DNA of 64,000 nucleotides. Source: Myrica gale (lineage: Eukaryota; Streptophyta; Magnoliopsida; Fagales; Myricaceae). Made by a program: the position numbers and the translations under genes. The stretch spans positions 16,998,001-17,062,000 of the forward strand of contig OZ005604.1 in NCBI GenBank assembly GCA_963930655.1, read 5' to 3'. This document shows positions 46,630 to 60,563 of this stretch, piece after piece (position 1 is the stretch's first letter; each line of letters opens with the position of its first letter). A model generated the notes under the pieces. The model ran no database searches and was not told the DNA's origin. It worked only from the letters and a program-made list of their open reading frames with translations.

Positions 46630-47210
46630 CTATTTTTCTTTGTTAGGACTTACCTTTCAACCGAATTATTAAATGAGTCAATACGAAACGCGAAACAGAA
46701 ACTTGAATTATGTCAGCACGGCTGGCAGACTCAACCTGAACTTATTCAATGTTAGGTCCCCTTAGGGCCTGAGAAAACGTCAATTCGGCTTGATCAGGAT
46801 CAAAATTTTGCAGCCCAAGTTGGATTTGTGGTAGTGTTTGGTAAACTTAATCAAACCCAAACTTCTATATACATGGTAGGTGGGTGAATAACCTTAAAAA
46901 TGGTGAGCTTTACCTCTCCCGGTGACTGTCCTATCCAATTTGTGCTGGAAGCCTGGAAATAGGAAAATCTTCTTCTCCAGTCAGAAAATCACAAGAGCGC
47001 GCACTGCTAATATTTATCTGGAAGTAAGAAAAAGAGTCAACCGCGCGTACAGAGAAAACATTCTTCACAAAATCTCTATACCACGCAAATCGTCTACGGT
47101 CTACTACCAACCTACCTCAGACGACATGACTAGTTGGCCAGTTTGCACAAATGAAACAAATTAATTCCATCAGTTTAAGTCCAATTCACTTGTGTCGACC
47201 ATCCAGGCCA
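46630..47210. other. Intergenic DNA between VUP-type gene and LINE
   Basis: Upstream (promoter) side of the VUP-type gene. No gene or bounded repeat was recognised. Confidence 0.45.
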
Positions 47211-47574
47211 CCATGGTCACTGGGGACTCGAGGATACGGATTTCTCTCCGTACTGAAAATTCCTTTCTCTCGTATGGAGAGTTTTCTGGGGTTTTAGACC
47301 CTTAGTTTTGGCTCGGATGAATTTCTGGGGCTTGTTTGCATGTGGGTGAATCCGTGAGAGTTGCGGGTTTGGTGTAGCTGGTCCATTTTGTTCTGTGTTT
47401 TCGATTCCTGTTTTAGGGAGTATTAAAATAGGCGAGCCCGCGGACACCCCTGGTGATGGGTCTCAGGGATGGAATGGGGAGGAGTTCCCTGAGTCTTTCG
47501 TCGAGGGGGATGTTGGCTTTGAAGATGGTATGGATGTGGTGCTAGTTAACTGATTTCGGATAAGCCTTTTAACA

Positions 47575-48446
47575 AGGCTGAGCTTAGAGGAGCTATATAT
47601 CGGGCTTGGCACTTTGTGAAGGATTTAGTGATGGAAGAGGTGGAAGGTGATCGATTCCTTTTCACCTTCCCCACAAAGTCGAGTAAGCAGCGTATTTTAG
47701 ACTAATCACCATGGAACATTAGAGGCTTCCCTCTGGTGTTGAAAACCCTAGAACATGGAGAGACGATCTTGGAGGTAAACTTCGATGAAATACCCATATG
47801 GGTCCAGGTTCATGGGCTTCCTATGGGGAAGATGACAAGGAACAACGCTGGTTGGGCAGCGAACAAAGTTGGAAGAGTGTTGGAGGTCAATTTCAGGTCA
47901 TCTAGGCCAGTTTGGGTGACTCAGTTTATCAGAGTGAAGATTCTTCTCGAAGTTACAAAATCGTTGTGTCTTGGATTTTTCATCCATCGAGAGAATTGGG
48001 AGGACGCTTGCGTTCAACTAAAATACGAGAGGATCTCAGGTTTTTGCTTCAATTGCGGTTGTTTGGGCCATATGACAAATACTTGTTGTGCCCCGACCAG
48101 TGGGAGGGTGAAACACAATTGTTTCAGTCCTCGAATGTTCACTGGTTCAACCGATTCCAGGAGGTTTATGGGTTCAAGTGCTACTGGTAACATAGTGGGA
48201 AGGATGGTCTCATCTACCCTAGGTTTTCCTCACAATTATCCCTGTATCTCTCCTCACATAAACGCTTCCAACCACCAGGTTCACAACCAACAATCTAGGA
48301 AGAGGATCAGCATACTTGCCTCGGAGGTTACGGTGGAGAGTAATAGAGGTTTGCCGGATAACACCATCAGATGGAGCCGATTTGAAATCGTGGAGCTGAG
48401 GGGCCGCCAGCTGAGCTCCATGACAAATTTCCATGCAAATCGCTGA
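47575..48446 (+). pseudogene. LINE ORF1 (DUF4283 and CCHC zinc knuckle)
   Basis: A DUF4283-type nucleic-acid-binding module begins in the broken part near 47575 (AELRGAIYRAWHFVKDLV...). After a stop at about 47702 it continues in the open frame 47736-48446 with IPIWVQVHGLPMGKMT and the zinc knuckle C-FN-C-GCLG-H-MTNT-C near 48040-48090. This is the RNA-binding first protein of plant L1 retrotransposons. The stop between the two halves makes it non-functional as a full ORF1. Confidence 0.8.
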
Positions 48447-49324
48447 TTTCCAACATATTTGACAGTTGCGGGCCAGAAAGGACAAAACCTGGGAGCTGTG
48501 TGTCACCTATGGCAACGAGAAATGTCGTCTGTGTTGAAGTGTCAGGATCGGTGGAGGTAAAGAGATGTTTGTCCGTCCCAAACTACGAGGTTTTGGCTCT
48601 GGGCGCTTGGCAGGCGTCATTGGAGATGGAGTACGATTTGGCTTAGATAAAGAATCGAGAAGATGGAATTGTGGGGGTTACTTCGGGTAAAGTATTGGAG
48701 GACATATAGGAAGATTTTTTACTGGGCCGAGCTTTATTAAGTGAGTTTGAAACAGTTGAGGAGCAGTTTGAGCTCAATGGTAATTCAAAGGACTTAGGCC
48801 TCAAATCTGAAAAATGTTTAAAGACACCTTGGAGCACAAATGAGAAGCTGAGTTTGGGCAAAAGCATGCAAGTGGACAAGATTGTATATCAGATACATAG
48901 CATTAAACTTCAAGTGGGTAAGCCCATGGGGTCAGCGAGAACAGGGAAAGGGGTGTGGTTGGGCAAGCCTAGCCTGGGCCTTTGCAACCCCAATTTCATA
49001 AGGGGTACAAAACGCGAGGTATATCTTCTTGCTAGGGAGGACATTCCGAAGGAAAAAAAGCGGGTGGTGACAAAAGACAAGCGAGTTTCGGCTTCAAATG
49101 AGGCTTCGTTAGCACATGAGGGAGATGATTTTTTATCTCTTGCGTCGTGGATAAAGAATGTGAGGAAAAAAGGCTCTTCGGTTCATTCCAGTAAGAACAA
49201 AGGCAAAGGGTTAGAGAGGCAGTGTGCGGGAGCCTGCCAAATGGTCACGAGGAGGTGACGAGGGTTTTTTCTAGGATACAACTGAGGCTGAGGAGGCGGG
49301 CCGAACCATGCTCCCCACCACACA

Positions 49325-50550
49325 ATGATTTTCCTATTTTGGAATTGTAGAGGTATTTTCCAAACCTCGACTATATGTTCCTTAAGGACAATGCTCAGAC
49401 AATACAACCCGGATTGCAGTGCATAGCTGAAATAAAAGTTTATTTTGCTACGGGGATTTTAGATCTTTTGACGTATCCGGAATCTTTGGAGGTTCCAGCT
49501 ATCGGTTTGAAAGAAAGTGTGATTTTCGCTTGGAGGAAGGGGGTTGAATTTGACTTGGTTGTTTCGAATCAACATGTGATCAACATAGTACTTTTCGGTG
49601 AACCCAATTTCCAACCTTGGGCTCTTTGCTTCGTGCATAGCCCATGTGTTTGGAGTGAAAAGTAGGCTTTATGAGAGGAATTGGATGGCATTGGTAGGCT
49701 ATTTGGAGGGCCATGGCTTTTACTGGGTGATTTTAATGCCTTATCTGGATCGCATGAAAAAATATGGGGCCGACCTTTTGTTTCTTCTTCCAGAGATGGG
49801 ATCTATCAACTGATGTTAGTACACAGATTGGTGGATTTGGGGAGTTCGGGTCCTATATTTACAAGGAGTAATGATCACAGTGGTCGTCATCGGATTCGGG
49901 AATGTTTGGCAAAGGTTTGGCTAATGAGGATTGGACTTCTCTGTTTTGATGGGCTTTGATCCGGAATTTACCCCGGCATAATTTAGATCATGCCCTAATT
50001 ATTTTGGAACTGAATGGGGATTTGGGAGCGGGTCCAAAGCCATTTTGTTTCGAAAGCTGTTGGAAACGTGAAGAAACTAGTAAAGGTGTCGTAAGGGAGG
50101 CGTGGAACTTACAGGTGAGGGGTTCACCTCAATTTCGTCTGGTTCAACGAATTAAGGCGATGAGAGAGGCTTTGTCTAGGTGGAATAAGCAGTCTTTTGG
50201 TTTTTTTCAGACTCGTATTAGGAGCTGTATGGGCAGCTTCAGTACTTGTAGGGGTTGGATTTCTCTGATCGCATATGGGAGGCAGAGCGTAATATGCAAG
50301 CTGAACTTTCGGAGGTTTTGAAGGGTGAGTTGACTTACCACCACTAACCTTAATACAAAATTTTTTCATTTATTCACCATTATTAGGCGGCGTCACAAAG
50401 ATGGGCACGAAGGTTGGCTGCAAGATAAGGAAGGCATCGAGTCTCATGTGGAAGTGCTTAGGATCCCAATTCCTAGCCCTTTGATGGAAGACCAGTGGGT
50501 GTGGACGCTTGACACTCATGAGAAGTTCTCTAAAAATCGTTCTTGCTGGA
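49325..50550 (+). pseudogene. LINE ORF2 remains: endonuclease region joined to zf-RVT segment
   Basis: The frame-shifted translation shows an apurinic-type endonuclease start (IFLFWNCRGIFQ), PWLLLGDFNALS, VDLGSSGPIFT and a LDHALIILEL-like end. A helical RRRHKDGHEGW linker follows, then EEGIESH. Directly afterwards comes RIPIPSPLMEDQWVWTLDTHEKFS, which in intact plant L1s sits near the C-terminal zf-RVT domain. About 400-600 residues containing the reverse transcriptase palm with its YADD-type motif are missing, so the junction is an internal deletion. Confidence 0.75.
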
Positions 50551-50574
50551 GGAACAAGGGCGTCGGGCTCCTGA

Positions 50575-51375
50575 TGTTATGCCGATTAAGTCTCTAGCTT
50601 ATATAATTCTTAATTCTAAGTCTGTACCTAGTTGTACTTCCAGAAAGTTGCGAAAATAATTTTCGCAAATAATTACTTAATATATTATATAAGTAAAAAC
50701 CGTGAAAACACTTTTCACAAAATCTCGCAGCCCAACGTTTTTATTTGAGTAAAAAAATATACAGACCTAATGAATATACTGTCTCATCAAGAGACTGATG
50801 GATTCCATATTTAGCAATTATACAACTTCACTTACTATGCACAAGGCCCAACATTATATGGAATATTTGATCTACGAAGATCATCACCAAATGACTCGGT
50901 CAGAGCATAAGCACACAATAAGCAAACCTGCATAACTCTCTGAGGTCTATGGACAACATAAGCTAATTGTGTTGAATATCATTCTCTACATCAGTGATTG
51001 TTTATAGAAGGTGTTCATCTTTGATCTGGTTCAGTGCATGTACTCTTACATTGCACTCACTCGTCTGCTTAAGGTCACCACCTCAATGAAGGAGTCCATC
51101 ATTTTATCTTATAGAGACACAACGAGTGTAGACCTATTTGTACGTTACCATGTATCTCGGTCTAGAACAAAGTGAGTCAACAAGGATCCGAAAAGTCACA
51201 CTCCCCGCCTCTGATTCATTAATCATTAGCCTGACTTTTCTACAATATTGCTCAACAATATAACATCTAATGTCATTGCAATGTACCCACAATAATATAC
51301 AAATGATAAAACAATAACAGTAATTATCTCATAATTATGCAAAAAATGATTGGTTTTGAGGGTATACATCTAACA
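50575..51375 (-). mobile_element. Probable solo LTR (copia-like) inside the LINE
   Basis: An 801-bp block with inverted terminal bases TGTTA...TAACA interrupts the LINE's ORF2 remains. Homology to the LINE resumes right after it. Read on the minus strand it begins TGTTAGATGTATACCCTCAA, like plant copia LTRs. TGATG occurs at both edges (50572-50576 and 51376-51380), overlapping the element's TG on the left, so the 5-bp target duplication is blurred by two bases. No internal retrotransposon region is present, hence a solo LTR. Confidence 0.6.
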
Positions 51376-51667
51376 TGATGGTGGCTTGGATCTCGAGGGG
51401 ATGTAATATGTAGGCTCACTTATTGGCTAAGCGGGTTGCTCATTTTGGCATTGTTGGTTGTTTATCGCTTTCTAATATCCCCAAGTCCCCAAGCATATCT
51501 AAGCTTGTGATATGCATGTGTGACTTCATTTTCTATGATATGGGGTTCCGTTTAGCAAAAAAAACACTTTGTAGTTGGTTTGTGGATCTGGTTTGTTGAC
51601 ATGCAGGGAGGCGCCCCTACATGGTTTTGAACTCTCCCATTTGATAGCTAAATTTACCCAAAAAAAA

Positions 51668-54138
51668 GTAGTTACAACGTACTTGTCGAAACCCTGTAGC
51701 GTGTGAATGATTTTGAGTGATCTTTTCTATCTAATCAGCCTAACTTATCAATTCAAGTCAATATTTAATTGAATTAAAGATAGAGTATGTATGCATCAGA
51801 TCTCGAACTCATGACATACCACATGAAATTACTATTCTACGATCAAAGGCTTAAATTATTGGCAAGTGTTTGATTTTATTATTTGAATTACATTCTCTAA
51901 CACTTCTCATAAGCAATTAGGTTAAGTTGACGTAGTCATCTACTTATATTAATGGGTTTGGACTAATATATTTTGCAGTAGGTGACAATTAGACTACAAT
52001 GTTATTATGTTCCACTAGGGCGTAGACGCGGTTGAGATTGTGGGTTGTGGATTAATGTTGACTTCATTATCTAAACAAACCTACTCTTGACGTTTTTGGC
52101 CATCAGGTTCTGTTACCATGCAATTATCAGCCCTCGACTCGTGTCTTTCCTTCCTTGTTCTGACAGAGTAAAGCAATAAGAGGATGGGTTAAGTAGTATG
52201 ACTAATATATATCACCCATGGGCGCAGCTTGTATAGAGACGGAAATCATCCTCTGCATATATCATTTCTCTTGGGAACTGCCCGACCTACCGATATCTGT
52301 TCTAAGCTTCAAACAAGGCCTGCTGAAGGTTTCTTCTGCGACATCATCTTTCTTCTATTAGTAGCAGGCATCAAAATAACGCTCGATTTGTATATGAAAC
52401 TATAATTAAATAAATAAGTAAATAACGAAAATAAAATCTTGACAAACATAAAGAAGTGCAATAAACGCAAGAAAGAGAAAACAAAAACTAAACCCAAAGA
52501 CAAAAAATGAGAAAAGAAAACAATTTAATTGAAGGCGTAAATCAAAATTTATAAGAGAATAGAGAGATGCATTTCAAGAACAGAAAAATAGTCTAGTCCG
52601 AGGGGAGACGCTCCCACCAGAAAAGGATAAAGGGTCTATCGGTATTAAGCCCATGATAGGTGGGCGATCTATTCTGTTGGTCCAAAGGTAGGTGGGTTTC
52701 AAAGAAATTACAATGGAAATTGGATTGTTGGATTTACCTGCTACATGGGCACTGACTCTTGAGTCAATATTTGGGCCTTCTCGTCAGGTGGTCGATCGCA
52801 CCGACCGTCCAAAACAAAGGGGGAAAGCAATTGTTCAGAACAAAACGTACAGGAGAAAACACCTTGGGAATGTCACCCACGTACATAAACCTTTTGTAGG
52901 AGAGGAACCAATAGCACGGATCTGATTGCTAACGAGGGGCCCAAGCGACGCATCAGCTTTTCCCAGTTTTTGCAACGTGCATCCTCTTATTTAGCACTTG
53001 CGTTCAGGTCGATATGAACGGAGGACTCGAAAAGGTGATAGTTCAATAACTGAAAGGTTTTTACACTTATAATGGAGTGAGCTTCAATTTTACCAGTGAT
53101 TCGAGTATTCGAGATTTACGTTGCGTTCCCAGATGTTTTTCAATTAGAGCAGTTCCATAAGAGTTTGAGACAGAAAGGTTGAATGCAAACAAATAAAATT
53201 AGCCAAAAGAATATAAATGAAGGGTTTGAAGGTCAAAACGAATGAGGTGGTAGTTAATTGAAATTTCAGAAGAATCATGACAATTGTAGAGAGGGGGGGG
53301 GGGGGGGAGGCAGATTGGCTTAAAATTTCTAGTCCTTTGAAACATGTACTCCTGCAGCTATATAGTCTTTGAACCGCAAGAATAGTCGATCAACACAACT
53401 CAAGTTCTCAATAGCTTTCTACATCCAGTAGAGATTTGATATTTTGAAACAAGAAGGGATCACGAAATTCGATTCTATTATTGCAGTTAGGTTCTTTTGG
53501 TTAATTAATTAGGGAATGTAACAAAATTTGCGCACCACAAGGTCCATCAAAGGGAGGTTTTTTTTTTATATCAGTTTTCAGAGAAAACAAAAAGCTATCC
53601 TAAATTCTTGTATATATATGGCTGAAAAGACACATCTACATTTGGAACCCATATATATAACGTCTCGTCTCCAGGCTACTTCTATTATTATTATGATTCA
53701 ATTAGCAGGTATAATATTCTCATATTATCGGCTGACTTAGCATCAATATTTTACAAAGTCATATATATATAAAGACACAAAACCCACTTAGATCCACTAA
53801 CAAATATTCACTTGATCAGATATACATATTATAGGCTCCAATTTCCTCAATTTTTTTTTATAGTGTAGACACCCCATTCCTTCCTTTTCTTTACACTAGC
53901 TAGGCTAGTCGACCAATATTTAAATATCTAGCCAGATTGATTGCATTTAGAGCTATCTACAAATTATTATGGGAAAAGACTATAAAGTCGCTTCAAATAC
54001 ACTATTATTTAGAAAAGAAAGAAGAAGAAAAAAAGGATTGTCGAAGTACTTGAAGCGAAGCACAATTAATAGATATTATAATCTTTGCTAGGTCCCGCAC
54101 GCGGTGTTTCTGGAATTCTCTTTTCTTGTGTAGATTAT
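51668..54138. other. Intergenic DNA, nothing recognised
   Basis: There are no coding matches or bounded elements. A G15 homopolymer lies at 53293-53307. Confidence 0.5.
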
Positions 54139-55994
54139 GGGTATGTTTGTTTGCCAAAATGTTGAGGAATATTTCTGAAATTTTGGGAATCTTTACTTTA
54201 TTAAGATTTATTAGTGTTTGTGAAAGGTAAAGTGTGTATCACTAGTAGAAAATCGGTCATCGCCGACGGAGGCTTCCGTAGACAGACATGACAAAAGTTG
54301 TCGGAGTTGCTCTTCAACCACGGGTTTTAGTCGTCGAAGGTCGGTCGAGATTGTAGCGTCAACATTGGCCTGCCATGACCACCTTTTTGCCACGTCGGGA
54401 ATCGGATGCTATGTCGACGAGAAATCACGTTGGAATAACCTCTGAGTATTCGTCGATGAAGGGTCCTGCGCTTATGACGGGCAGGTCGCCGTTGCTCACT
54501 CACCGAAGAGTTGAAGGACGTCAAGAATGCCACTGCCTTTGCCGACGACTGATTTCGACGTCAAGGTTGCGGTCCATCACTGCTGACGTGGTATAACTCG
54601 TCAAGGACGCCTCTGCCTTCGGCGACGATGACAATGTCGTGAAGGATGCTGGCTTCATTCTTTGTCGACGAGCTGAAGACGACAGAAAGGTGGTCACAAA
54701 TCTGGACTAACCAAACGTTGACGGGAAGGAAGAGTTTTGCTGACCTCTGTATGTCGTGGGCAATGGCCACAACGAATTTTTCTTATCTCGTCAACATTTC
54801 TGCTTTGATTTGGTTTTGCGCATGCAGCAGATTCTTTGATAACGACGTCCATGGTCGCCTCTGCTTTTTGGCATTTCCAGTTCCATTTTTATTTTTGCAG
54901 ATAGTCGTTTACAATTGTTCATTGTTTAATTTATTCAATTTCACATTTTCCTACATTTGTTTATTTCTTTCACCTGACCAAAAAATTTGCAGCACTCCTC
55001 CACAAGTAGACATCTACAGAGTACATAACACAATTTTATATACTCAAAGAACAGAGCACTTGATTTACTGAATCACATATTTACTTGCAATATCATAGTT
55101 TGTTCAGATTTACAAAAACTAAAAATGTGAGGAGGCTAGCTGCATTTGTAACTACGGTAACCACCTGATCCTCTTGAACTCCTTGGGCAATCTGACCATG
55201 TCAGTTCAAAACATGAACATTGCTTTACTTACAAAAAAAAGACTTGTGTCCAACCCCTGTTCTTATGTAGGCTGCATCACAAAAATGTTGTCTTGATTCA
55301 GGGAGTTCATCTCAAATCATATATCCAAAACTGTAGTAGTATTTCCTGCAGATAATTTAAATACCAACAGAAAGTAAATTTATAATTAGCTATGAATTTG
55401 AGGGCATTGACTAGTCATGGAAGAATGCTTCTGAAATACATGCAAGAAAACAGAGAATTCAAACTAGTACAAGTCCATGGCTTTTCTGCAGCTGATTGCA
55501 GGGTCCTAATATTTCAGCATGTGCTACCAAGACATCAGACATGAATCTTCTGTTTATCTTGTAAGTATACCCGAATTTTTTCTTCCAGTATTAATTTAAT
55601 GCATGTATATCAGAAAAGTACAATCCGTTTTGCCAAAAACACGTGTGCTACTGAATATACTTTTCATACCACAATTAAATGTGCAGGTTATTGGTCAAGG
55701 ACATATATACCTTTCAAAAAGCTCTTCATATGCCTCATTCATCCACAGTACCGACTTAGGCCTCCAGGCCCTGTCCCAGACTCTCATTTCCTTGTGTGGC
55801 TGTATGAGATCCCAAGATTTTGTCTAACTTATCGTCGTATGAGCCAATATGCGCCATCATCGCTTTCATATGCACCCACAATTCATTGTACTTTTCTTTG
55901 CACGGCCCTAACTCACTTTTATATTGTTGTACCTGTTCAGCTAGGTGGGTGACATGAGATGACCGGGAAGTTGGGGATGGCTTTGGAATTGCTT

Positions 55995-57818
55995 AGAGTC
56001 CTACCCCCTGACGTGTCCAGATTTAAAACCCAACACTTCATGAAATATTTCTTCAGCCACTTCCAAATTAGACTTGAGGGGATCCCTCTCTGCAAATAGG
56101 CTCATCATCTCCTCCTGGACATTTTTTAACAAGTATGTAACTGCTATTTGCAAGTGAATGTGATTCAAAGCAATACAAAAACTGAAAAACATCACCAATT
56201 GAATCATGTACTAAAACGAACACAAGCTTCTCAATGCAAACTTTAACATACTTAAGTGATTGCAATCTTAGCATAGGGAATAAGTGGATAAACTTAGGCT
56301 GCTACTAAGTGAAATTAAATTCAACTCATACTCACATATGTTTATTCTGACACCTCATAGATGAACTTGTCATCCGATTTTCGTAAGTGTGATCGCTTGT
56401 AAAATGCGATCAAATTCTCATCTTTGTCACTCTGCAAAATAATGTGAGACTTACTCAAAAATAATGTCGAAGTACTACTTGATTAAACTAATTAATTGTT
56501 ACCTGCTCTGCCCGTAGGTTTTATAGAGACTTTGAGCCAGAGGTGTGAGGCACTTTGAGCTTCCTCCTATTGATCGCATTTCGCTGACAGATGTTCTACA
56601 AAAAATAATTGCACTCATAATTCAATCAACTCGGGTAGGAGAACTCATCCACCCAACACCGCACATAATTTTGGGAAAATCACAGCCAACCATATGTTTC
56701 ACCTTGTATCCCTCCTCCTCCCACTGGTCGCACATGATTTTCCATGTTTCTGCACACATTTCTTTCGGAGAATTAGCCAAGGCCGCATCTTTCGTTGGAA
56801 ACCCTTTGAAAATGTTATGCAAATCATATCTATATGTCTTGTAACTACAGGCCAACTTTGTCTTCATGCACTCGCGATCCTCATATCTATCCCAATTAAG
56901 TTCAAAATCCCCCTGTGCAGAGGCCATTTTACAGCATAGAAAAGCGAACTAATCAAATTTAAATATGCACCCAGCATACAAACACTAGAGGGAACGTAAT
57001 GCAGGGAAGAGAAAGTTGCAAACACTAGAGTGAACGTAAATAGACAATTTCAAACTCACCAAGACTCGGGTGTATAACTCGTCCTTATCCTCTTTGGGAA
57101 CTAGCGTCCAACAATTATGCTTCATATTGGCAAAAGTACGCATATGATATGTCACCCTCGCAGCGAGCACTAGAGCATTGTCGGAGGAGGGCCCTCTTGC
57201 TCCGGATGGTACATTCACAAGGACACGTCCCAGTTTTCGGAGCTTTGCAAACTCTGTGCCTTTGGCCTTTCCTCGACGCCGCATAGTAGCCTTCGACATA
57301 GCTGACATCGAAGATGAACAAAAAATTCCATTCATGATACACACTATTTTGGTTGTTGATCGAAAGACAAGGGATGGTAAAGAAATAAATAGTCTAATAA
57401 CTATACAAAACTAAAACCAGTTGGCGAACACATATCCAAATATGCATTCGGTGGGTAAGAAATGCTATTGTTGAACATATTCTAGTATTTGACAACTCTG
57501 TTTATAGTTGAAATAAAAATAATATTCATTCATTTCTAATACTATATTTTCTCATCTTTCTTCCCTCTTCATCTCTTTGCCAAGCTACTTCCAATTAAAT
57601 ATTTTACACTTACCTTCATAACGTTCATCATTGCGAACATCTCCCTGTTCCAGCCATCCATCTGGTGGCTGTGTAGAGTCGTCTGAAGACCCCAGAGGTC
57701 TGTTTTGCAAGGAATGTTGGGATGATCGCGGTTGCAAAGCTTTAGCACCCCGAATCTGTTCGGAGGATCGTTGGGAACTACATCCCCCTTTTCTGCCTCG
57801 CTTAGCAGTAGACGCCAT
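55995..57818 (-). pseudogene. Transposase_24 (Ptta/En/Spm) gene of the CACTA element
   Basis: Minus-strand exons: 57818-57614 (MASTAKRGRKGG..., Ser/Arg-rich), 57301-57060 (RRRGKAKGTEFAKLRKLGR, then CWTLVPKEDKDELYTRVL), 56912-56703 or so (FELNWDRYEDRECMKTKLAC..., KEMCAETWKIMCDQWEEEGYK), about 56600-56506 (ICQRNAINRRKLKVPHTSGSKS), 56431-56354 and 56114-55995. The first two join in frame to 149 codons and the third continues in phase 0. The order matches the Transposase_24 domain, the second gene product of plant CACTA elements. Exon four appears frame-shifted near TCTCTATAA and the protein ends early at GHVRG, so it is probably non-functional. Exon borders after the third are less certain. Confidence 0.7.
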
Positions 57819-60286
57819 CCAACTTGCACAAGCGTGTGAAATTACTGAGCGAGAAATAATACAACCATTTAACAATGTAAGCCATACAAGCCTATCGACA
57901 CACCAAAAATAATAAAAGAAGCTTCTCTGCAACCAAAAAAGCAAATGACGACAGGTTCGAAAAACTTGAGAGAATTAACTACACAATCCTATGACATGCC
58001 AAAACAACTGAGCCGTGAGAGAAAGCACCCACCTCTTTTTTGAATTTTCCTGATAACAGCAACCACAATTTCTGTGAATTTCCCTAAAGCAGCGAATGAG
58101 CCCCCCCAGTTGTAGACGATGGCTGAGGACTCAGCGAACTGAGTGTAGTAAAAATCCAAGTTTTGAAGTGATATTTGCTTCAAAAGTCGTGTCTGCCCAT
58201 AAAGCAAAGTTTTCGCTTCTTTCAACGAGCGGCAACTCTTTCCCGCCCAAAGCCCAAATTTTATCCCTCACAAAACCGGCTCTTTCATTTCTCTTCGTAT
58301 CCTTGGTACCTTTTAGTGTTTTTATCCCTTTTAATGGGTCTAATATATATATATATATATATAATGCACTTGCTATATACGACGGTAATATATATTATTT
58401 GGGGATTGCAAGTTGACTTTGGGTTGCTGCAATTTTCCTATACATTTCAAATAAATATAACTAATTATGCCCTCCCATTATGCACTATTACTCTTTTTAC
58501 GTGAAGCTTTAGCATAAATGCTTTAATTATTGGGTGATGGTGGTAGTATATGCACGTTAGTTTTGGCTGCTTGTGGTGGTAAGTTTGTAAACACTTAGAC
58601 GGGTGTAGGAGAAGCTCACAACATTATGGACTTATACTTATTTGACCAAAGAAACATGTATATTTCTATTTTTAAAGTGGTTGTAGCTATGTTTTGTCTT
58701 TGGTTGTTTTATGATGGGTTGGTTTCATTTTTGTGCCAGTTTGTTTGCTAAATTATATATGTACTGTGTGTTTTTTTGAAGACAAAACAATACCGCTGCA
58801 AGTGTTCCTAGGAGTTAGGAGAAGAGAGGAGGAATACGACCCATGCTGGCTTGCGGCTTTGAATTCACTTAATTCAAACAGACGGTCCTTGCATAGTGTT
58901 CTACGTAGTTCTCATGAATTTGCAGTAGAGTTGTCTGACATCCATTAGATGTCAGTGGATGTTTCTCATATCAATTAAGCTGAATCCAGGCTTGAAAAAA
59001 ATATCATGTCAGGTGGTTCATCATCAGAAAAGGCTGTAGAGCTAAATTCTGACTCGTCGGTGGTACTGCCATATTGTCCTGCTATATCCTACTGCCATAT
59101 TGTCCTGCCATATCTCCTTCAGCCATGGGGGACATGTCAACGAGTTCAAGAGTTAGATCATCTCTGAGCACAACCAAAAAATTTGAAACAAGAAGTGTAA
59201 ATGGAACAATTTATGGAATATATAAGGGTACAATAAAGCAAAAACAACATTTTATCCTCCTGAGTAACATCTCAATTTAATTTTGAAGGACCCTATCACG
59301 GGATCTCAAGTTTCCTTATGTAATTCATATTTTTTATTTCCTGTGAGCACTCTTATAAAACTAACAAGCCTAAATACACTACCTGTTTTGGGCGTTGCCT
59401 AGTTGTAAGCTTTCAATCACATGCATCAATTTTTTTTTGGGACCATATCAATGCACAAAATTGACTGCATACCAAATTAACTAGTTTAGAACTCCTGTAA
59501 TATCTTGAATTGAATCATTTATTGGTCTCTTCAGCTCTTACAACATCATTTCCTTCCCGTTTGATCACTGATAAAACAGAGGAAACTGTTCTCCATATCT
59601 TCAAGGGAAAAGGAGACAAACAAAAAACAAAAATACGGAAGACTTAAAATTTTATTTTCTAAAATGGTAACCTTGACTAACCACACGACTGCAAGAATCG
59701 TGACTATACAAGTCGATCTCCTTTCCAAGCAAAGTGATCGATTTTCCCACTCCGGAACTTGAAAATTCTGAAGAAGCAGTTGAACCTCTTGATGAAGAAG
59801 GTGGATCTGAAGAGGAAGGCACTCAGAAAAAGACAATGGCATAGACAATCATTCATGTTAGTTCTTAATTTCATTGTCAAACGAAATTCCATGCTAAATT
59901 TATATGTAAATGAAATTAACAAATTGAAGAAAATGTCATAAAAAGTTGGTTGTATAAACATGATATCTAGCTCCACAGCTCTCATTTCAGTTTCTTTTTT
60001 CAAATTTTTCTCCCATACATCCTATTTTGTCTATTTTATGCTCATATTGCATTTTCATATAAACCTCACCTTTCACTGATGATTCTCTGTGACATGGATG
60101 ACTTCTTGCAGGCGCATCCTAAATGTGGTCCTTTAAGCAGCAATGAAGATCGTAAGCCCTGCGAGAGAAAACCAGAATGATGGGAATACACTTAGCACTG
60201 AGAGGGATTTGAACTGGGCATGGGTCCCTAAAATGTATCGGTCATTCTAACAAACATATCATGTGCATCAAAATTCTAGAAGGTGA

Positions 60287-60531
60287 TAAGTGTATTCGCT
60301 TACAATAGAATTCTCTAAATACAAGAGATTCACAATTCAATATACCGGAGAATTCTATTCTACTGTTATAACTTTACAACAGAAGCCACGAGTATTATCT
60401 TGCTCGAGTCTTTCTCCTGCTCTGTTACTCTTCTTTCTGTAACAGTTTGCTTCTCAACAACTTTGTGTTCTTCGCAGAAAGGGAAAGAGAAGTACTCGTA
60501 AACGAAGATGAAGAGGGATTGGAGGTGATGG

Positions 60532-60563
<32 letters not shown>

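Larger units (their letters stand above)
47219..51667 (+). mobile_element. Degenerate L1-type LINE with internal deletion
   Basis: In order on the plus strand: a DUF4283 ORF1 with CCHC knuckle (47560-48450), an ORF1 tail (48850-49258), an endonuclease-like region (49325-50320) with FLFWNCRG and a PWLLLGDFN block, a junction near 50440, and pieces of the far C-terminal part of ORF2. A WVWTLDTHEKFS zf-RVT-like segment sits at about 50500 and an AHLLAKR RNase H tail at about 51415. The element ends in an A-run at 51660-51667. The reverse transcriptase core is absent. Frameshifts and stops are frequent. An 0.8-kb LTR-like insertion lies at 50575-51375. The 5' end is approximate and no target duplication was found. 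Confidence 0.8.

Noticed and set aside
54375..55071. Plus-strand frames in the left part of the large CACTA element
   Set aside because: They run through the TCGTCGAC-type subterminal arrays and have no protein likeness.
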